A stretch of DNA of 64,000 bases. It comes from Aromatoleum petrolei (GTDB taxonomy: Bacteria > Pseudomonadota > Gammaproteobacteria > Burkholderiales > Rhodocyclaceae). A model generated the notes under the pieces. The model saw nothing but the letters and a program-made list of their open reading frames with translations, was not told where the DNA came from and made no database searches. Position numbers and translations under genes: made by a program. This document shows, piece by piece, positions 33,338-41,655 of the stretch; positions within the stretch are counted from its first letter, which is position 1; each line of letters starts with the position of its first letter. The DNA lies in NCBI RefSeq assembly GCF_017894385.1, contig NZ_CP059560.1, positions 1,984,001 through 2,048,000 on the forward strand, written 5' to 3'.

Positions 33338-34729
33338 CTACTCCATCCCCCACTTCTGCAACCGATACCGCAATTGCCTGAGCGTCATTCCCAAGCGCCG
33401 CGCCGCCTCGGAACGGTTCCAGCGCGTCTCGTCGAGCATCCTCAGGATCCGGACGCGCTCGTCCTCCCCATCCCCGCCGGGCTCGACGTCCGTCTCCACG
33501 GCAAAGGAGTCGGCTGCGGAAAACGGAAGCAAGGCCTGGGCAATCCCTTCCGTTGGATGCAGGTCGATGTCGCCGGCACGGATCTCATCGCCGTCGCAGA
33601 GCGCGCACGCGCGTTCAAGCAGGTTCTCGAGTTCGCGGACGTTGCCGGGGAAGGAGTGCTGCCTGAGGGCGGCGACGGCGTCGGGCGCGAGGCGGTGCGG
33701 CGGGACGCCATCGCGCTCAGCGAGTCGCGCGAGGATGTGCACGGCCAGTTCGGGAATGTCTTCCGGGCGTTCGCGCAGCGGCGGCACACGCAGCGTGATG
33801 ACGTTGATGCGGAAATAGAGATCCTGGCGGAACTTGCCGCCTGCCACGAGCTGGGCGAGGTCGCGGTGCGACGCGGAGAGGATGCGCACATCGACGGATT
33901 CTTCGGCATGGGCGCCGACGGGACGCACGGCGCGTTCCTGGATCGCGCGCAGCAGCTTGACCTGCATCGCCAGCGGCAGGTCGGCCACCTCGTCGAGGAA
34001 CAGGGTGCCGCCGCGCGCGGCCTGGAAGAGGCCGTCCTTGTCGAACACGGCGCCGGTGAAGGCACCCTTGCGGTGGCCGAAAAACTCGCTTTCCATGAGT
34101 TCGGGCGGGATCGCGCCGCAGTTCACCGGCACGAAGGGGGCGGACGCGCGCGGGCCGAGGTCGTGGATGAGGCGCGCGATCACTTCCTTGCCGGTGCCGG
34201 ACTCGCCCTGGATGAAGACCGGGGCCTGGTTGCGCGCGAGCTTGGCGATCTGCGCACGCAGGTGCTCGAGCGCCGGGGAGCTGCCGATGAGGGTGCGCGT
34301 CGCGCCGCCGGCACCGGGTGCCGGGGTGGCAGCGGTCTGCAGTTTCAGCGCGTGGCTGACGAGCTCGCGCAGGGCCTTTAGCTCGACCGGCTTGGTGACG
34401 AAGTCGAAAGCGCCGCACTTCAGGGCGCGGATGGCGGTCTCGATGCTGCCGAAGGCGGTGATGACGGCAACGGGCAGGCCCGGCGAGTGCGACTGGATGT
34501 GCGCGACCAGGTCGAGCCCGTCGCCGTCGGGCAGGCGCATGTCGGTGAGGCACAGGCGGTAGCTCTTTTCGGCCAGCAGGCGGCGCGCATCCTCGACCGT
34601 TCCGGCGCTATCGCAGGCGAGGCCCATGCGTAGCAGCGAGAGTTCCAGAACTTCGCGGATGTCCTCCTCGTCGTCGACGACCAGGACGTCGATTCCCGCG
34701 GGGCGGTTGCGTCGTTCGGATGTATTCAT
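33338..34729 (-). CDS. pilR: Sigma-54 response regulator PilR
   Basis: The product is 463 residues: a receiver with Asp63 in 'LCLTDMRLPDGDGL', an AAA+ domain with Walker A 'GESGTGKE', sigma-54-contact loop 'GAFTGA' and Walker B 'GGTLFLDEV', and a Fis-type HTH at the C-terminus 'NRSEAARRLGMTLRQLRYRL'. It would bind upstream of pilA and activate its sigma-54 promoter. The ATG at 34729 overlaps the pilS stop by four bases. The in-frame region upstream belongs to pilS. Confidence 0.92.
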   Translation of the reverse strand: MNTSERRNRPAGIDVLVVDDEEDIREVLELSLLRMGLACDSAGTVEDARRLLAEKSYRLCLTDMRLPDGDGLDLVAHIQSHSPGLPVAVITAFGSIETAIRALKCGAFDFVTKPVELKALRELVSHALKLQTAATPAPGAGGATRTLIGSSPALEHLRAQIAKLARNQAPVFIQGESGTGKEVIARLIHDLGPRASAPFVPVNCGAIPPELMESEFFGHRKGAFTGAVFDKDGLFQAARGGTLFLDEVADLPLAMQVKLLRAIQERAVRPVGAHAEESVDVRILSASHRDLAQLVAGGKFRQDLYFRINVITLRVPPLRERPEDIPELAVHILARLAERDGVPPHRLAPDAVAALRQHSFPGNVRELENLLERACALCDGDEIRAGDIDLHPTEGIAQALLPFSAADSFAVETDVEPGGDGEDERVRILRMLDETRWNRSEAARRLGMTLRQLRYRLQKWGME

Positions 34730-36294
34730 GGCTGACTCCGTCCGGTGAGCACGAAATGGGCGCCCGGCGCATTGTCGCGCAATTCGAGCGTCGCGCCATT
34801 CGCTTCTGCCAGTTCGCGGGAGATGTAGAGGCCCAGCCCGGTGCCCTTGGGGTGCGTCGTGAAGAAGGGTTCGAACATGCGCGGGCGGTCGGACTCGGCG
34901 ATGCCGGGGCCGTCGTCGATGACGTGCACGGCCACCCGCCCACCCGCTTCCGCACTGGCGAAGACACGCACGGAACCGGGCGCACCGGAGCAGTAGCGCC
35001 GCGCGTTGCCGACCAGGTTGTCGAGGATCTGGTGTAGGTGCGCGCGGTCGATCGCGAAGCTGGCATCCTCGGGGATGTCGAGGGCGAAGACTGCGCGCTC
35101 GGCGCCGCCACGCAGCGCGAACTCGTCCAGCAGCGCGCACGCGAAGGACGCCAGCGGCAATGCCTCGGGCAGCATTTCATCGCGCCGCCCGAGCGCCAGC
35201 ACGTCGCGGATCATGCGCTCGATGCGGCGGGCGTTGTCGTTGATGATGCGCACGAGGCGGACCTGGACGTCGCCGCGCTTTTCCTCCGTCAGCAGCTCGG
35301 CGGCCTGGGTGACGGCCGACAGCGGATTGCGGATCTCGTGCGCCATGCTGGCCGTGAGGCGTCCCAAGGCGGCCAGCTTGAGCTGCTGTATATGGGTCTG
35401 GATTTCCTCGAAGTCGGTGAGATAGATCACCGTCTCGCCGCCCTCCGCGCTGCGCCCGTCTGCGTCCTCCTGCGCGCCGACCGCCCGGCAGCGCAGCAGT
35501 TTTCCGGCTGGCCCGAGGCGGCGCAGACTGCCTTCGGGAACGCTGCAGCAGGCGGGCACATCGGCGAAATTCTCATCGACGTCGGTCAGGCGCAGGCCGT
35601 CGACGCTGCTCAAGCCCAGCAGCTCCGCCGCGCGCGGATTGGCCTGGCGGACGATGCCGTCGGCCGCAACGACCAGCACGCCGTCCTGCATGTCATGAAT
35701 GATGCGCTCGTTGACCGCCTGCTGCTTGGCGAGCGCCTCGCCGCGCTGCACCGCGAGCGATTCGTTGGCCTTGGCGCGCAGCGCGAGAAAGCGCGCCGTG
35801 ATCGCGATGCCGAAGAAGGCGGTGCAGACGAAGGCGACCTGCAGGAAGTCCGCCGCGCGCTCGCCGGCAACGAAACGCCAGACGTTTTCGCCCAGTACGG
35901 CGACGGTCGCGAGCGCGGCATAGAACAGGACCATGCGCCCTTCGGCGACGAGCCCTGCCGCGGCGAGGACGACCATCATCAGCACGGGCATGCCGCTGCG
36001 GTAGCCGCCGCTGGCCCACATCATCACCGCGAGGACGGCAATGTCGATCACAACCTGCGCGGTGATGATGCGGTCTACGCCGAAGCGGCGTGCAGCGTCG
36101 GGGAATCCCAGCGCCAGCACCGCGGCGAGGTAGGCAAAGGCCGCGGCGTTGAAGACTTGCGGCGCCTCCGCGCCCAGATTGAGTTCGAGGCCGGCGACGA
36201 GGAAGAGCCCCGCGAGGATCAGGCGGAAGAGGTTCAGGTAGCGCAGGGGGCCCCGGCGCGCGAGGTCGCGGCGTTCGTCCGCGGCGGCACGCAT
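34726..36294 (-). CDS. pilS: Pilin-sensing histidine kinase PilS
   Basis: The product is 522 residues with an N-terminal membrane domain of about six helices (residues 20-180), a PAS-like region ('DMQDGVLVVAADGIVRQANP'), the phospho-accepting 'ASMAHEIRNPLSAVTQAA' and ATPase motifs 'NLVGNARRYC', 'IDDGPGI' and 'GTGLGLYISRELAEANGA'. PilS senses pilin levels in the inner membrane and acts on PilR. The start at 36294 lies two bases beyond the stop of the preceding gene, so the three genes form one leftward operon. Confidence 0.92.
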   Translation of the reverse strand: MRAAADERRDLARRGPLRYLNLFRLILAGLFLVAGLELNLGAEAPQVFNAAAFAYLAAVLALGFPDAARRFGVDRIITAQVVIDIAVLAVMMWASGGYRSGMPVLMMVVLAAAGLVAEGRMVLFYAALATVAVLGENVWRFVAGERAADFLQVAFVCTAFFGIAITARFLALRAKANESLAVQRGEALAKQQAVNERIIHDMQDGVLVVAADGIVRQANPRAAELLGLSSVDGLRLTDVDENFADVPACCSVPEGSLRRLGPAGKLLRCRAVGAQEDADGRSAEGGETVIYLTDFEEIQTHIQQLKLAALGRLTASMAHEIRNPLSAVTQAAELLTEEKRGDVQVRLVRIINDNARRIERMIRDVLALGRRDEMLPEALPLASFACALLDEFALRGGAERAVFALDIPEDASFAIDRAHLHQILDNLVGNARRYCSGAPGSVRVFASAEAGGRVAVHVIDDGPGIAESDRPRMFEPFFTTHPKGTGLGLYISRELAEANGATLELRDNAPGAHFVLTGRSQP

Positions 36295-36296
36295 AT

Positions 36297-36551
36297 TCAG
36301 GGTTCCTGGCGCTGCGTGCCTAGCCGGCGATGCTCCTCGCAACAGAAGAAGCGCTCACCGTCGCGCACGCCCTCGCTCTCGGGAACGTGGACGCCGCAAT
36401 AGCCGCAGGCGACCATGCGCTCAGGCACGCCCTTGCGGCGCTCGCCAGTCTGCTTGCCTGCCGGCGTGTCACCGTCGCCCGGCCGGTTCAGGGCGCGGCG
36501 CACCCACCAGATGCCGACCAGGGCAAGGACCAAGAGGAGCAGGTTTCGCAC
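36297..36551 (-). CDS. PP0621-family small membrane zinc-ribbon-like protein
   Basis: The product is 84 residues: one N-terminal helix 'LLLLVLALVGIWWV', a basic linker and a Cys/His cluster 'CGYCGVHVPESEGV' plus 'FFCCEEHRRLG' that could bind zinc. This arrangement is the PP0621 family, widely found just upstream of pilS in betaproteobacteria. Its molecular role is unknown. It ends two bases before pilS, so it leads the pilSR transcript. Confidence 0.8.
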   Translation of the reverse strand: MRNLLLLVLALVGIWWVRRALNRPGDGDTPAGKQTGERRKGVPERMVACGYCGVHVPESEGVRDGERFFCCEEHRRLGTQRQEP

Positions 36552-36584
36552 GATACGGATTTACCAAGACGGCTGGCAGATACC

Positions 36585-36647
36585 ACCGTTCGCCCTGAGC
36601 TTGTCGAAGGGCATGAGCAGGGTTTCGACAGGCTCAGCCCGAACGGT
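36585..36647. repeat. Palindromic intergenic repeat (TTCGACAGGCTCAG type)
   Basis: Left arm ACCGTTCGCCCTGAGCTTGT then CGAA (36585-36608) pairs with right arm TTTCGACAGGCTCAG then CCCGAACGGT (36622-36646). This widely scattered intergenic repeat of Pseudomonadota can form a long stem. It sits between pilSR and the aminotransferase gene and is probably non-coding. Confidence 0.8.
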
Positions 36648-36707
36648 AGCGGGTTGCCGGACCAGTTACGGGAATACCAAGCGGGAGAGTCTAGCACGCG
36701 CTCCGCA

Positions 36708-37865
36708 TCAGACCTTCTGCAGGCGTTCGCACGCTGCCGCCAGCGTCGCCTCGTTCTTCGCGAAGCAGAAGCGGATCACGCGCTCGTCACGCCCGTCGGC
36801 AAAGAAGGCCGACACGGGGATTGCGGCCACCCCCGTCTCGCGCGTGAGCCGCTGCGCAAAGACGGTATCGGGCTCGTCCGAGATCGCGCCGTAGCGCGCG
36901 AGCTGGAAATAGGTGCCAGACGAGGGCAGCAGCGCGAAGCGCGAACCTGCGAGCGCTTCACGGAAGAAGTCGCGCTTGCCCTGGTAGAAGGCCGCGAGCT
37001 TCTCGTGGCGCGACGCATCGGCCATGTAGTCCGCGAGCGCGAGCTGCACCGGCGTATTCACCGTGAACACGTTGAACTGGTGCACCTTGCGGAATTCCGC
37101 CATCAGCTCGCGCGGCCCGACGACGTAGCCGACCTTCCAGCCGGTGATGTGGTAGGTCTTGCCGAAGCTCGACACGATCAGGCTGCGCGCGGCCAGTTCC
37201 GGATGGCGGGCGCAGCTCTCGTGGCGCAGGCCGTCGAAGACGATGTGCTCATACACCTCGTCGGAGACGATGACGATGCCGGTGCCGTGCGTCAGCGCCG
37301 CCAGCCGCGCCATGTCGCCGGCCGTCCATACCGTGGCGGTCGGGTTGTGCGGGCTGTTGATCATGATCATGCGCGTGCGCGGCGTGATCGCCTCGGCCAC
37401 CGCGCCCCAGTCCGGCCGGTAGTCCGGCGCTGCCAGCTGCATGCGCACGACGCGCCCGCCCTGCAGCTCGATTGCCGGCGCGTACGAGTCGTACACCGGC
37501 TCGAACACGATGACCTCGTCGCCCGGTCGCACGAGCGCCGCGACCGCGGTAAATAGCGCCTGCGTCGCACCGGCCGTCACCGTGACCTCGGTCTCGGGGT
37601 CGTACGCGGTGCCGTAGAGCGTGGAAACCTTGCGCGCGATCGCCTCGCGCAGCGGCGCGACGCCGCCCATCGGCGCGTACTGGTTGTGTCCCGTGCGCAT
37701 CCAGTGCGCGACGCGCTCGAACAACACGTCCTCGGCGTTAAAATCGGGGAAGCCCTGCGACAGGTTGATCGCTCCGCACTCCTGCGCGAGGCGCGACATC
37801 ACGGTGAAGATCGTCGTGCCGACATTCGGCAGGCGGGATTCGAGCGGGGCGGGGAAGTGGGGCAT
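36708..37865 (-). CDS. PLP-dependent aminotransferase, methionine-type (YbdL-like)
   Basis: The product is 385 residues of the class I/II aminotransferase fold: 'QGFPDFNAEDVLFERV', 'NQYAPMGGVAPLREAIARK', 'NSPHNPTATVW', 'VSDEVYEHIVFDGL' and PLP-lysine motif 'SSFGKTYHITGWKVGY', with the C-terminal 'VIRFCFAKN'. The YbdL/KAT-like group transaminates methionine and its keto analogue KMTB. It is divergent from mtnA by only 66 bases, which suggests it completes methionine salvage. Substrate preference is inferred from that context. Confidence 0.85.
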   Translation of the reverse strand: MPHFPAPLESRLPNVGTTIFTVMSRLAQECGAINLSQGFPDFNAEDVLFERVAHWMRTGHNQYAPMGGVAPLREAIARKVSTLYGTAYDPETEVTVTAGATQALFTAVAALVRPGDEVIVFEPVYDSYAPAIELQGGRVVRMQLAAPDYRPDWGAVAEAITPRTRMIMINSPHNPTATVWTAGDMARLAALTHGTGIVIVSDEVYEHIVFDGLRHESCARHPELAARSLIVSSFGKTYHITGWKVGYVVGPRELMAEFRKVHQFNVFTVNTPVQLALADYMADASRHEKLAAFYQGKRDFFREALAGSRFALLPSSGTYFQLARYGAISDEPDTVFAQRLTRETGVAAIPVSAFFADGRDERVIRFCFAKNEATLAAACERLQKV

Positions 37866-37931
37866 GGCAACTCGGTTGGGGCCTGGGAGCGTCACATTCT
37901 CGCAGACCCGCCGCGCGGATAAAATGGCGCG

Positions 37932-38999
37932 ATGTTTACCCAGCCCATTCCCACGATCCGCCGCGACGGCGACGCCGTCGTCATCCTCGACCAGACCCTG
38001 CTGCCGCACGCGTGCGAGCTGCGCCGCTTGACCTCGCTCGACGAGGTCGCGACCGCGATCCACGCGATGCAGGTGCGCGGCGCCCCGCTCATCGGGGCGA
38101 CGGCAGCTTACGGCGTCGCGATCGCCCTCGCGGCCGATGCGAGCGATGTCCGCCTCGAGCAGGCACTGACGACACTGGCTGCAACCCGCCCGACCGCCGT
38201 GAACCTGCACTGGGCGCTCGGAAAGATGCGCGAACGCCTGTCCCTCGTCACCCCGGCCGAGCGCCACGCCGCGGCCTGGCGCGAAGCCGAGACGATCCAC
38301 CGCGACGACGCCGAGATGTGCGCCGCGATCGGCGGACACGGCCTCGCGATCCTCGAACGCCTCGCCGCCGGACTCGATCGCCCGCTGCGCGTGATGACCC
38401 ACTGCAACGCGGGCTGGCTCGCCACTTGCGGCGCCGGCACCGCCCTCGCCCCCGTGTATGCGGCAAAGGCGCTCGGTCTCGCAGTCGAGGTGTGGGTCAG
38501 CGAAACGCGCCCGCGCAACCAGGGACTGCTCACCGCATGGGAACTGCGCGAAGCGGGCGTGCCGCTGCGCCTCATCGCCGACAACGCGGCGGGCATCCTG
38601 CTCGCGCGCGGCGAGGTCGACGTCGTGATCACCGGCGCCGACCGCGTGGCCGCCAACGGTGACGCGGCGAACAAGGTCGGCACCTATCTGAAGGCGCTCG
38701 CCGCGCGCGAACACGGCGTGCCCTTCTACATCGCCGCGCCCTTCTCGACCGTGGATTTCGGCTGCGCCGACGGCGGCGCGATCCCGATCGAGGACCGCGG
38801 CCCGGGCGAAGTGTGCACGGTGCTCGGAGTGGACGGCGACGGCGCGGTGAAGACGCTGCGCCTCGCGCCCGAAACCACCGCCGCGGCCAACCCCGCGTTC
38901 GACGTGACGCCCGCCCGCTGCATCACCGGCATCATCACCGAGCGCGGCGTGTGCGCCCCCGGACGACTGCGCGACCTGTATCCGGAAGCGACGCGATGA
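37932..38999 (+). CDS. mtnA: S-methyl-5-thioribose-1-phosphate isomerase MtnA
   Basis: The product is 355 residues. The catalytic pair is present: Cys158 in 'MTHCNAGWLAT' and Asp237 in 'ITGADRVAANGDAANKVGT', with the substrate-binding 'VRGAPLIGATAAYGVA'. It interconverts the ring-form sugar phosphate with the ribulose form. It is the only classical salvage enzyme visible here; MtnP/MtnK and MtnB-D are not in the window. The stop overlaps the aldolase start as ATGA, making a two-gene operon. Confidence 0.93.
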   Translation: MFTQPIPTIRRDGDAVVILDQTLLPHACELRRLTSLDEVATAIHAMQVRGAPLIGATAAYGVAIALAADASDVRLEQALTTLAATRPTAVNLHWALGKMRERLSLVTPAERHAAAWREAETIHRDDAEMCAAIGGHGLAILERLAAGLDRPLRVMTHCNAGWLATCGAGTALAPVYAAKALGLAVEVWVSETRPRNQGLLTAWELREAGVPLRLIADNAAGILLARGEVDVVITGADRVAANGDAANKVGTYLKALAAREHGVPFYIAAPFSTVDFGCADGGAIPIEDRGPGEVCTVLGVDGDGAVKTLRLAPETTAAANPAFDVTPARCITGIITERGVCAPGRLRDLYPEATR

Positions 39000-39649
39000 G
39001 CCTTTCCGTCGACCTCGCGGTACGCGAAAGACTTCTCGCGACCGCGCACGCGATGAGCACGGCCGGACTCAACACCGGCACCGCCGGCAACGTCAGCGTG
39101 CGCGTCGACGGCGGCATGCTCATCACGCCAAGCGGCATGCCCCCCGCCGCCTGCACGCCCGAGAACATGGTGATCGTCGCTGCGGACGGCAGCGCCAGCG
39201 GACGCCTCGCGCCGTCGAGCGAATGGCGTTTCCACCACGACCTCTACGCACGACGCCCGGAAGCGGGCGCGATCCTGCACGCGCATGCACCCTTCGCGAC
39301 CTCGCTCGCATGCCAGCGCATCGAGATCCCGCCCTTCCACTACATGATCGCGCGCTTCGGCGGCAACACCGTGCGCTGCGCGCGCTACGCGACTTTCGGC
39401 ACGCAGGAACTGTCCGACAACATCCTCGCCGCGATGGACGGGCGCTCCGCCTGCCTGATGGCCAACCACGGCATGCTGGTGTTCGGCCGCGATCTCGACA
39501 ACGCGCTCGACCTCGCGATCGAGTTCGAGACGCTGTGCGAACAGTACTGGCGCAGCCGCCAGCTCGGCGAGCCGGTGCTGTTGTCGGAGGCCGAGATGGC
39601 CGAGGTCATCGAGCGCTTCCGCTGGTACGGCAAGCCGCGGGCGGCCTAG
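38996..39649 (+). CDS. Class II aldolase, probable 5-(methylthio)ribulose-1-phosphate aldolase
   Basis: The product is 217 residues, fuculose-phosphate aldolase fold. The zinc site is complete: Glu76, His95 and His97 in 'HAHAPF', and His158 in 'MANHGMLVFG', nearly the same numbering as E. coli FucA. It could be MtnB-like dehydratase or an Ald2-type aldolase. Coupling to mtnA favours Ald2 of the DHAP shunt, which splits the MtnA product into dihydroxyacetone phosphate and an aldehyde. The stop codon itself is the first triplet of the palindromic element that follows. Confidence 0.8.
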   Translation: MSLSVDLAVRERLLATAHAMSTAGLNTGTAGNVSVRVDGGMLITPSGMPPAACTPENMVIVAADGSASGRLAPSSEWRFHHDLYARRPEAGAILHAHAPFATSLACQRIEIPPFHYMIARFGGNTVRCARYATFGTQELSDNILAAMDGRSACLMANHGMLVFGRDLDNALDLAIEFETLCEQYWRSRQLGEPVLLSEAEMAEVIERFRWYGKPRAA

Positions 39650-39812
39650 GAGCCTGTGGGACTCGAAGGAAATCGGCTGCAAGTCCGCCTGGGCGGTCCA
39701 TATTTCGCCGCCTTCTTGGTCAATAGAATAACTATTGACCTGCAATATCGACAAAATCTGTCCTCGCCCAGCCGAATTTTCGCTTCGATTCCGCAAATCA
39801 GACAGGCTCCTA
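39647..39812. repeat. 166-bp palindromic element with 11-bp terminal inverted repeats
   Basis: Ends TAGGAGCCTGT and ACAGGCTCCTA are perfect inverted repeats. The centre holds a second perfect inverted pair, GGTCAATAG-AATAA-CTATTGACC, and intermediate segments (AATCGGCTG versus CAGCCGAATT) are partly complementary. The element is AT-richer than the flanks and has no gene. It looks like a MITE or large structured intergenic repeat between convergent genes; it also supplies the aldolase stop codon. Confidence 0.75.
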
Positions 39813-39840
39813 GCCGGGCATCAGCCCGGCAGCGGCCAGG

Positions 39841-40722
39841 TCAATCGGCGCCGCGCCCGGACGCGCGCTCCACCACGCGGAGCAGACCGGACGTGTCGTC
39901 GTGCGCGCCGCCCTGTGACATCAGCGCGTTGAGCTGCTGCCACACCTGCGCCGCGACCGGCAGCGGCGTGCCGAGGCGCGCGGCCTCGTCCATCAGGATG
40001 CCGAAATCCTTGTGATGCAGGCGCGCCTCGATGCCCGCGGCGAAGTCTCGCCGGATCATGCGGTCACCCATGACGTCGAGCATCCGCGACGATGCCGAGC
40101 CGCCCATCAGGGCCTCGCGCACCTTGGCGGCATCGACGCCGTGCGCCTGCGCGAGCAGCATGGCCTCGGCGCAGGCCTGGATCGCCGCGACCATCACCAT
40201 CTGGTTGCACGCCTTGGCGACCTCGCCGGCGCCGTTGTCGCCGACATGCACGATTGCGCGGGAGAAGGTCGCGAGCAGCGGGCGCACGCGCTCGAGCACC
40301 GCCGCATCGCCGCCGACCATCATCGCCACCGTCCCCGCCTCCGCGGCGACCGATCCGCCCGACACCGGGGCGTCGAGCATCGCTGCGCCGCGCACGGCCA
40401 GCGCGGCGGCGATGCGGCGCGTCGTGCCCGGGGCGATCGTGCTCATGTCCACATGCACCCAGCCCGGCCGCGCGCCTTCGACAAAGCCACCCTCGCCCAA
40501 GGCGACGCGCTCGACGTCCTCGCTGGTCGTGACGATCGTGAAGGCGACGTCCGTGGCCGCGGCGAGCTCGGCCGGCGTCGCATGCACGACCGCGCCCGTG
40601 CCTTCGAAGGATGCGACGCTTTCGGGGCGCCGCGCCCACAGGTGCAGGCGGTGGCCGGCGCGCTGCAGGTGCTGCGCCATCGGGCGCCCCATCGCACCCA
40701 GACCGACGAATCCGACCTCCAT
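39841..40722 (-). CDS. 3-hydroxyisobutyrate dehydrogenase-like oxidoreductase, copy 2
   Basis: The product is 293 residues: N-terminal NAD(P)-binding 'GFVGLGAMGRPMAQHL', substrate motif 'DAPVSGGSVAAEAGTVAMMV' and catalytic Lys motif 'GAGEVAKACNQMV', followed by the all-helical C-terminal domain. The family includes 3-hydroxyisobutyrate dehydrogenase and tartronate semialdehyde reductase; the exact substrate is unclear. It starts one base inside the stop of a close paralogue (TGATG), so both are made from one transcript. Confidence 0.85.
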   Translation of the reverse strand: MEVGFVGLGAMGRPMAQHLQRAGHRLHLWARRPESVASFEGTGAVVHATPAELAAATDVAFTIVTTSEDVERVALGEGGFVEGARPGWVHVDMSTIAPGTTRRIAAALAVRGAAMLDAPVSGGSVAAEAGTVAMMVGGDAAVLERVRPLLATFSRAIVHVGDNGAGEVAKACNQMVMVAAIQACAEAMLLAQAHGVDAAKVREALMGGSASSRMLDVMGDRMIRRDFAAGIEARLHHKDFGILMDEAARLGTPLPVAAQVWQQLNALMSQGGAHDDTSGLLRVVERASGRGAD

Positions 40723-41606
40723 CAGTCGTCGCCCTCCCCGCCGCTCATGCGCTCGAGGAGCTTCAGCATCGCGATCGAGTCGTTCTCGCCCAGGCCGCTG
40801 CCGACCATCGCATTGAGCATCTGCGCGGTCGCGGCGGAAGTCGGCAGCGCGAGGCCGAGGCGGTGCGCCTCTTCCATCACGATGCGCAGGTCCTTCTGGT
40901 GCATCCACGCCTTGAAGCCGGGCTTGAAGTTGCGGTCGAGCATGCGCTGGCCGTGGTTCTCCAGCACGCGCGAATAGGCGAAGCCGCCGAGCAGCGCCTC
41001 ACGCACCTTCGCGGCATCCACCCCGCTCTTCTGCGCGAAGTTCATCGCCTCGGCCACCGCGGCGACGCCGACGCCGGTGAGGATCTGGTTGCACGCCTTG
41101 GCGACCTGGCCGGCACCGCTCGCGCCGATCAGCGACACCGTCTTGCCGATCGCCTCGAAGACGGGCTTCACGCGCTCGAACGCGGCCGCGTCGCCGCCGA
41201 CCATGATCGTCAGGGTCGCGTTGATCGCGCCGATCTCGCCGCCCGACACCGGCGCGTCCAGCATCTCGATGCCGCGCGCCTTGAGCTTCGCCGCGATGGC
41301 CTGCGCGGCGGCGGGTGCGATGGTGCTCATGTCGACGAAGATCAGGCCCGCGCGGGCCCCGTCGGCCACACCCTGCGGGCCGAGCGCGACGTGCTCGACG
41401 TCGGGCGCATCCGCGACCATCGTGATGACGACCTCGACACGCGACGCCACCTCCGCCGCGCTCGCGCAGTCGCCCGCGCCGGCGTCGAGCAGCGGCTGCA
41501 TCGACTCGCGCCGACGGCTCCATACGTGCACCTTGTGCCCGGCCTTCATCAGGTTCAGCGCCATCGGGCGCCCCATCAGGCCGAGGCCGACGAATCCGAC
41601 TTCCAT
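40722..41606 (-). CDS. 3-hydroxyisobutyrate dehydrogenase-like oxidoreductase, copy 1
   Basis: The product is 294 residues with the same domain plan as its downstream neighbour: 'VGFVGLGLMGRPMALNLMKA', 'DAPVSGGEIGAINATLTIMV' and the catalytic-Lys segment 'GAGQVAKACNQILTGVGVAA'. 'NFKPGFKAWMHQKDLRIVME' is typical of the GlxR/GarR side of the family. The start at 41606 follows CAGGAGA. Tandem paralogues suggest two related substrates or stereoisomers. It is divergent from ybiB across 49 bases. Confidence 0.87.
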   Translation of the reverse strand: MEVGFVGLGLMGRPMALNLMKAGHKVHVWSRRRESMQPLLDAGAGDCASAAEVASRVEVVITMVADAPDVEHVALGPQGVADGARAGLIFVDMSTIAPAAAQAIAAKLKARGIEMLDAPVSGGEIGAINATLTIMVGGDAAAFERVKPVFEAIGKTVSLIGASGAGQVAKACNQILTGVGVAAVAEAMNFAQKSGVDAAKVREALLGGFAYSRVLENHGQRMLDRNFKPGFKAWMHQKDLRIVMEEAHRLGLALPTSAATAQMLNAMVGSGLGENDSIAMLKLLERMSGGEGDD

Positions 41607-41655
41607 TTCGATTCTCCTGTGGCTGGAACGCGCATGGCGACGCATAATCGCCGCC

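Noticed and set aside
36585..36647. Palindromic repeat considered as integron attC site or phage attachment site
   Set aside because: It matches a widespread intergenic palindrome and has no integrase or tRNA gene beside it.
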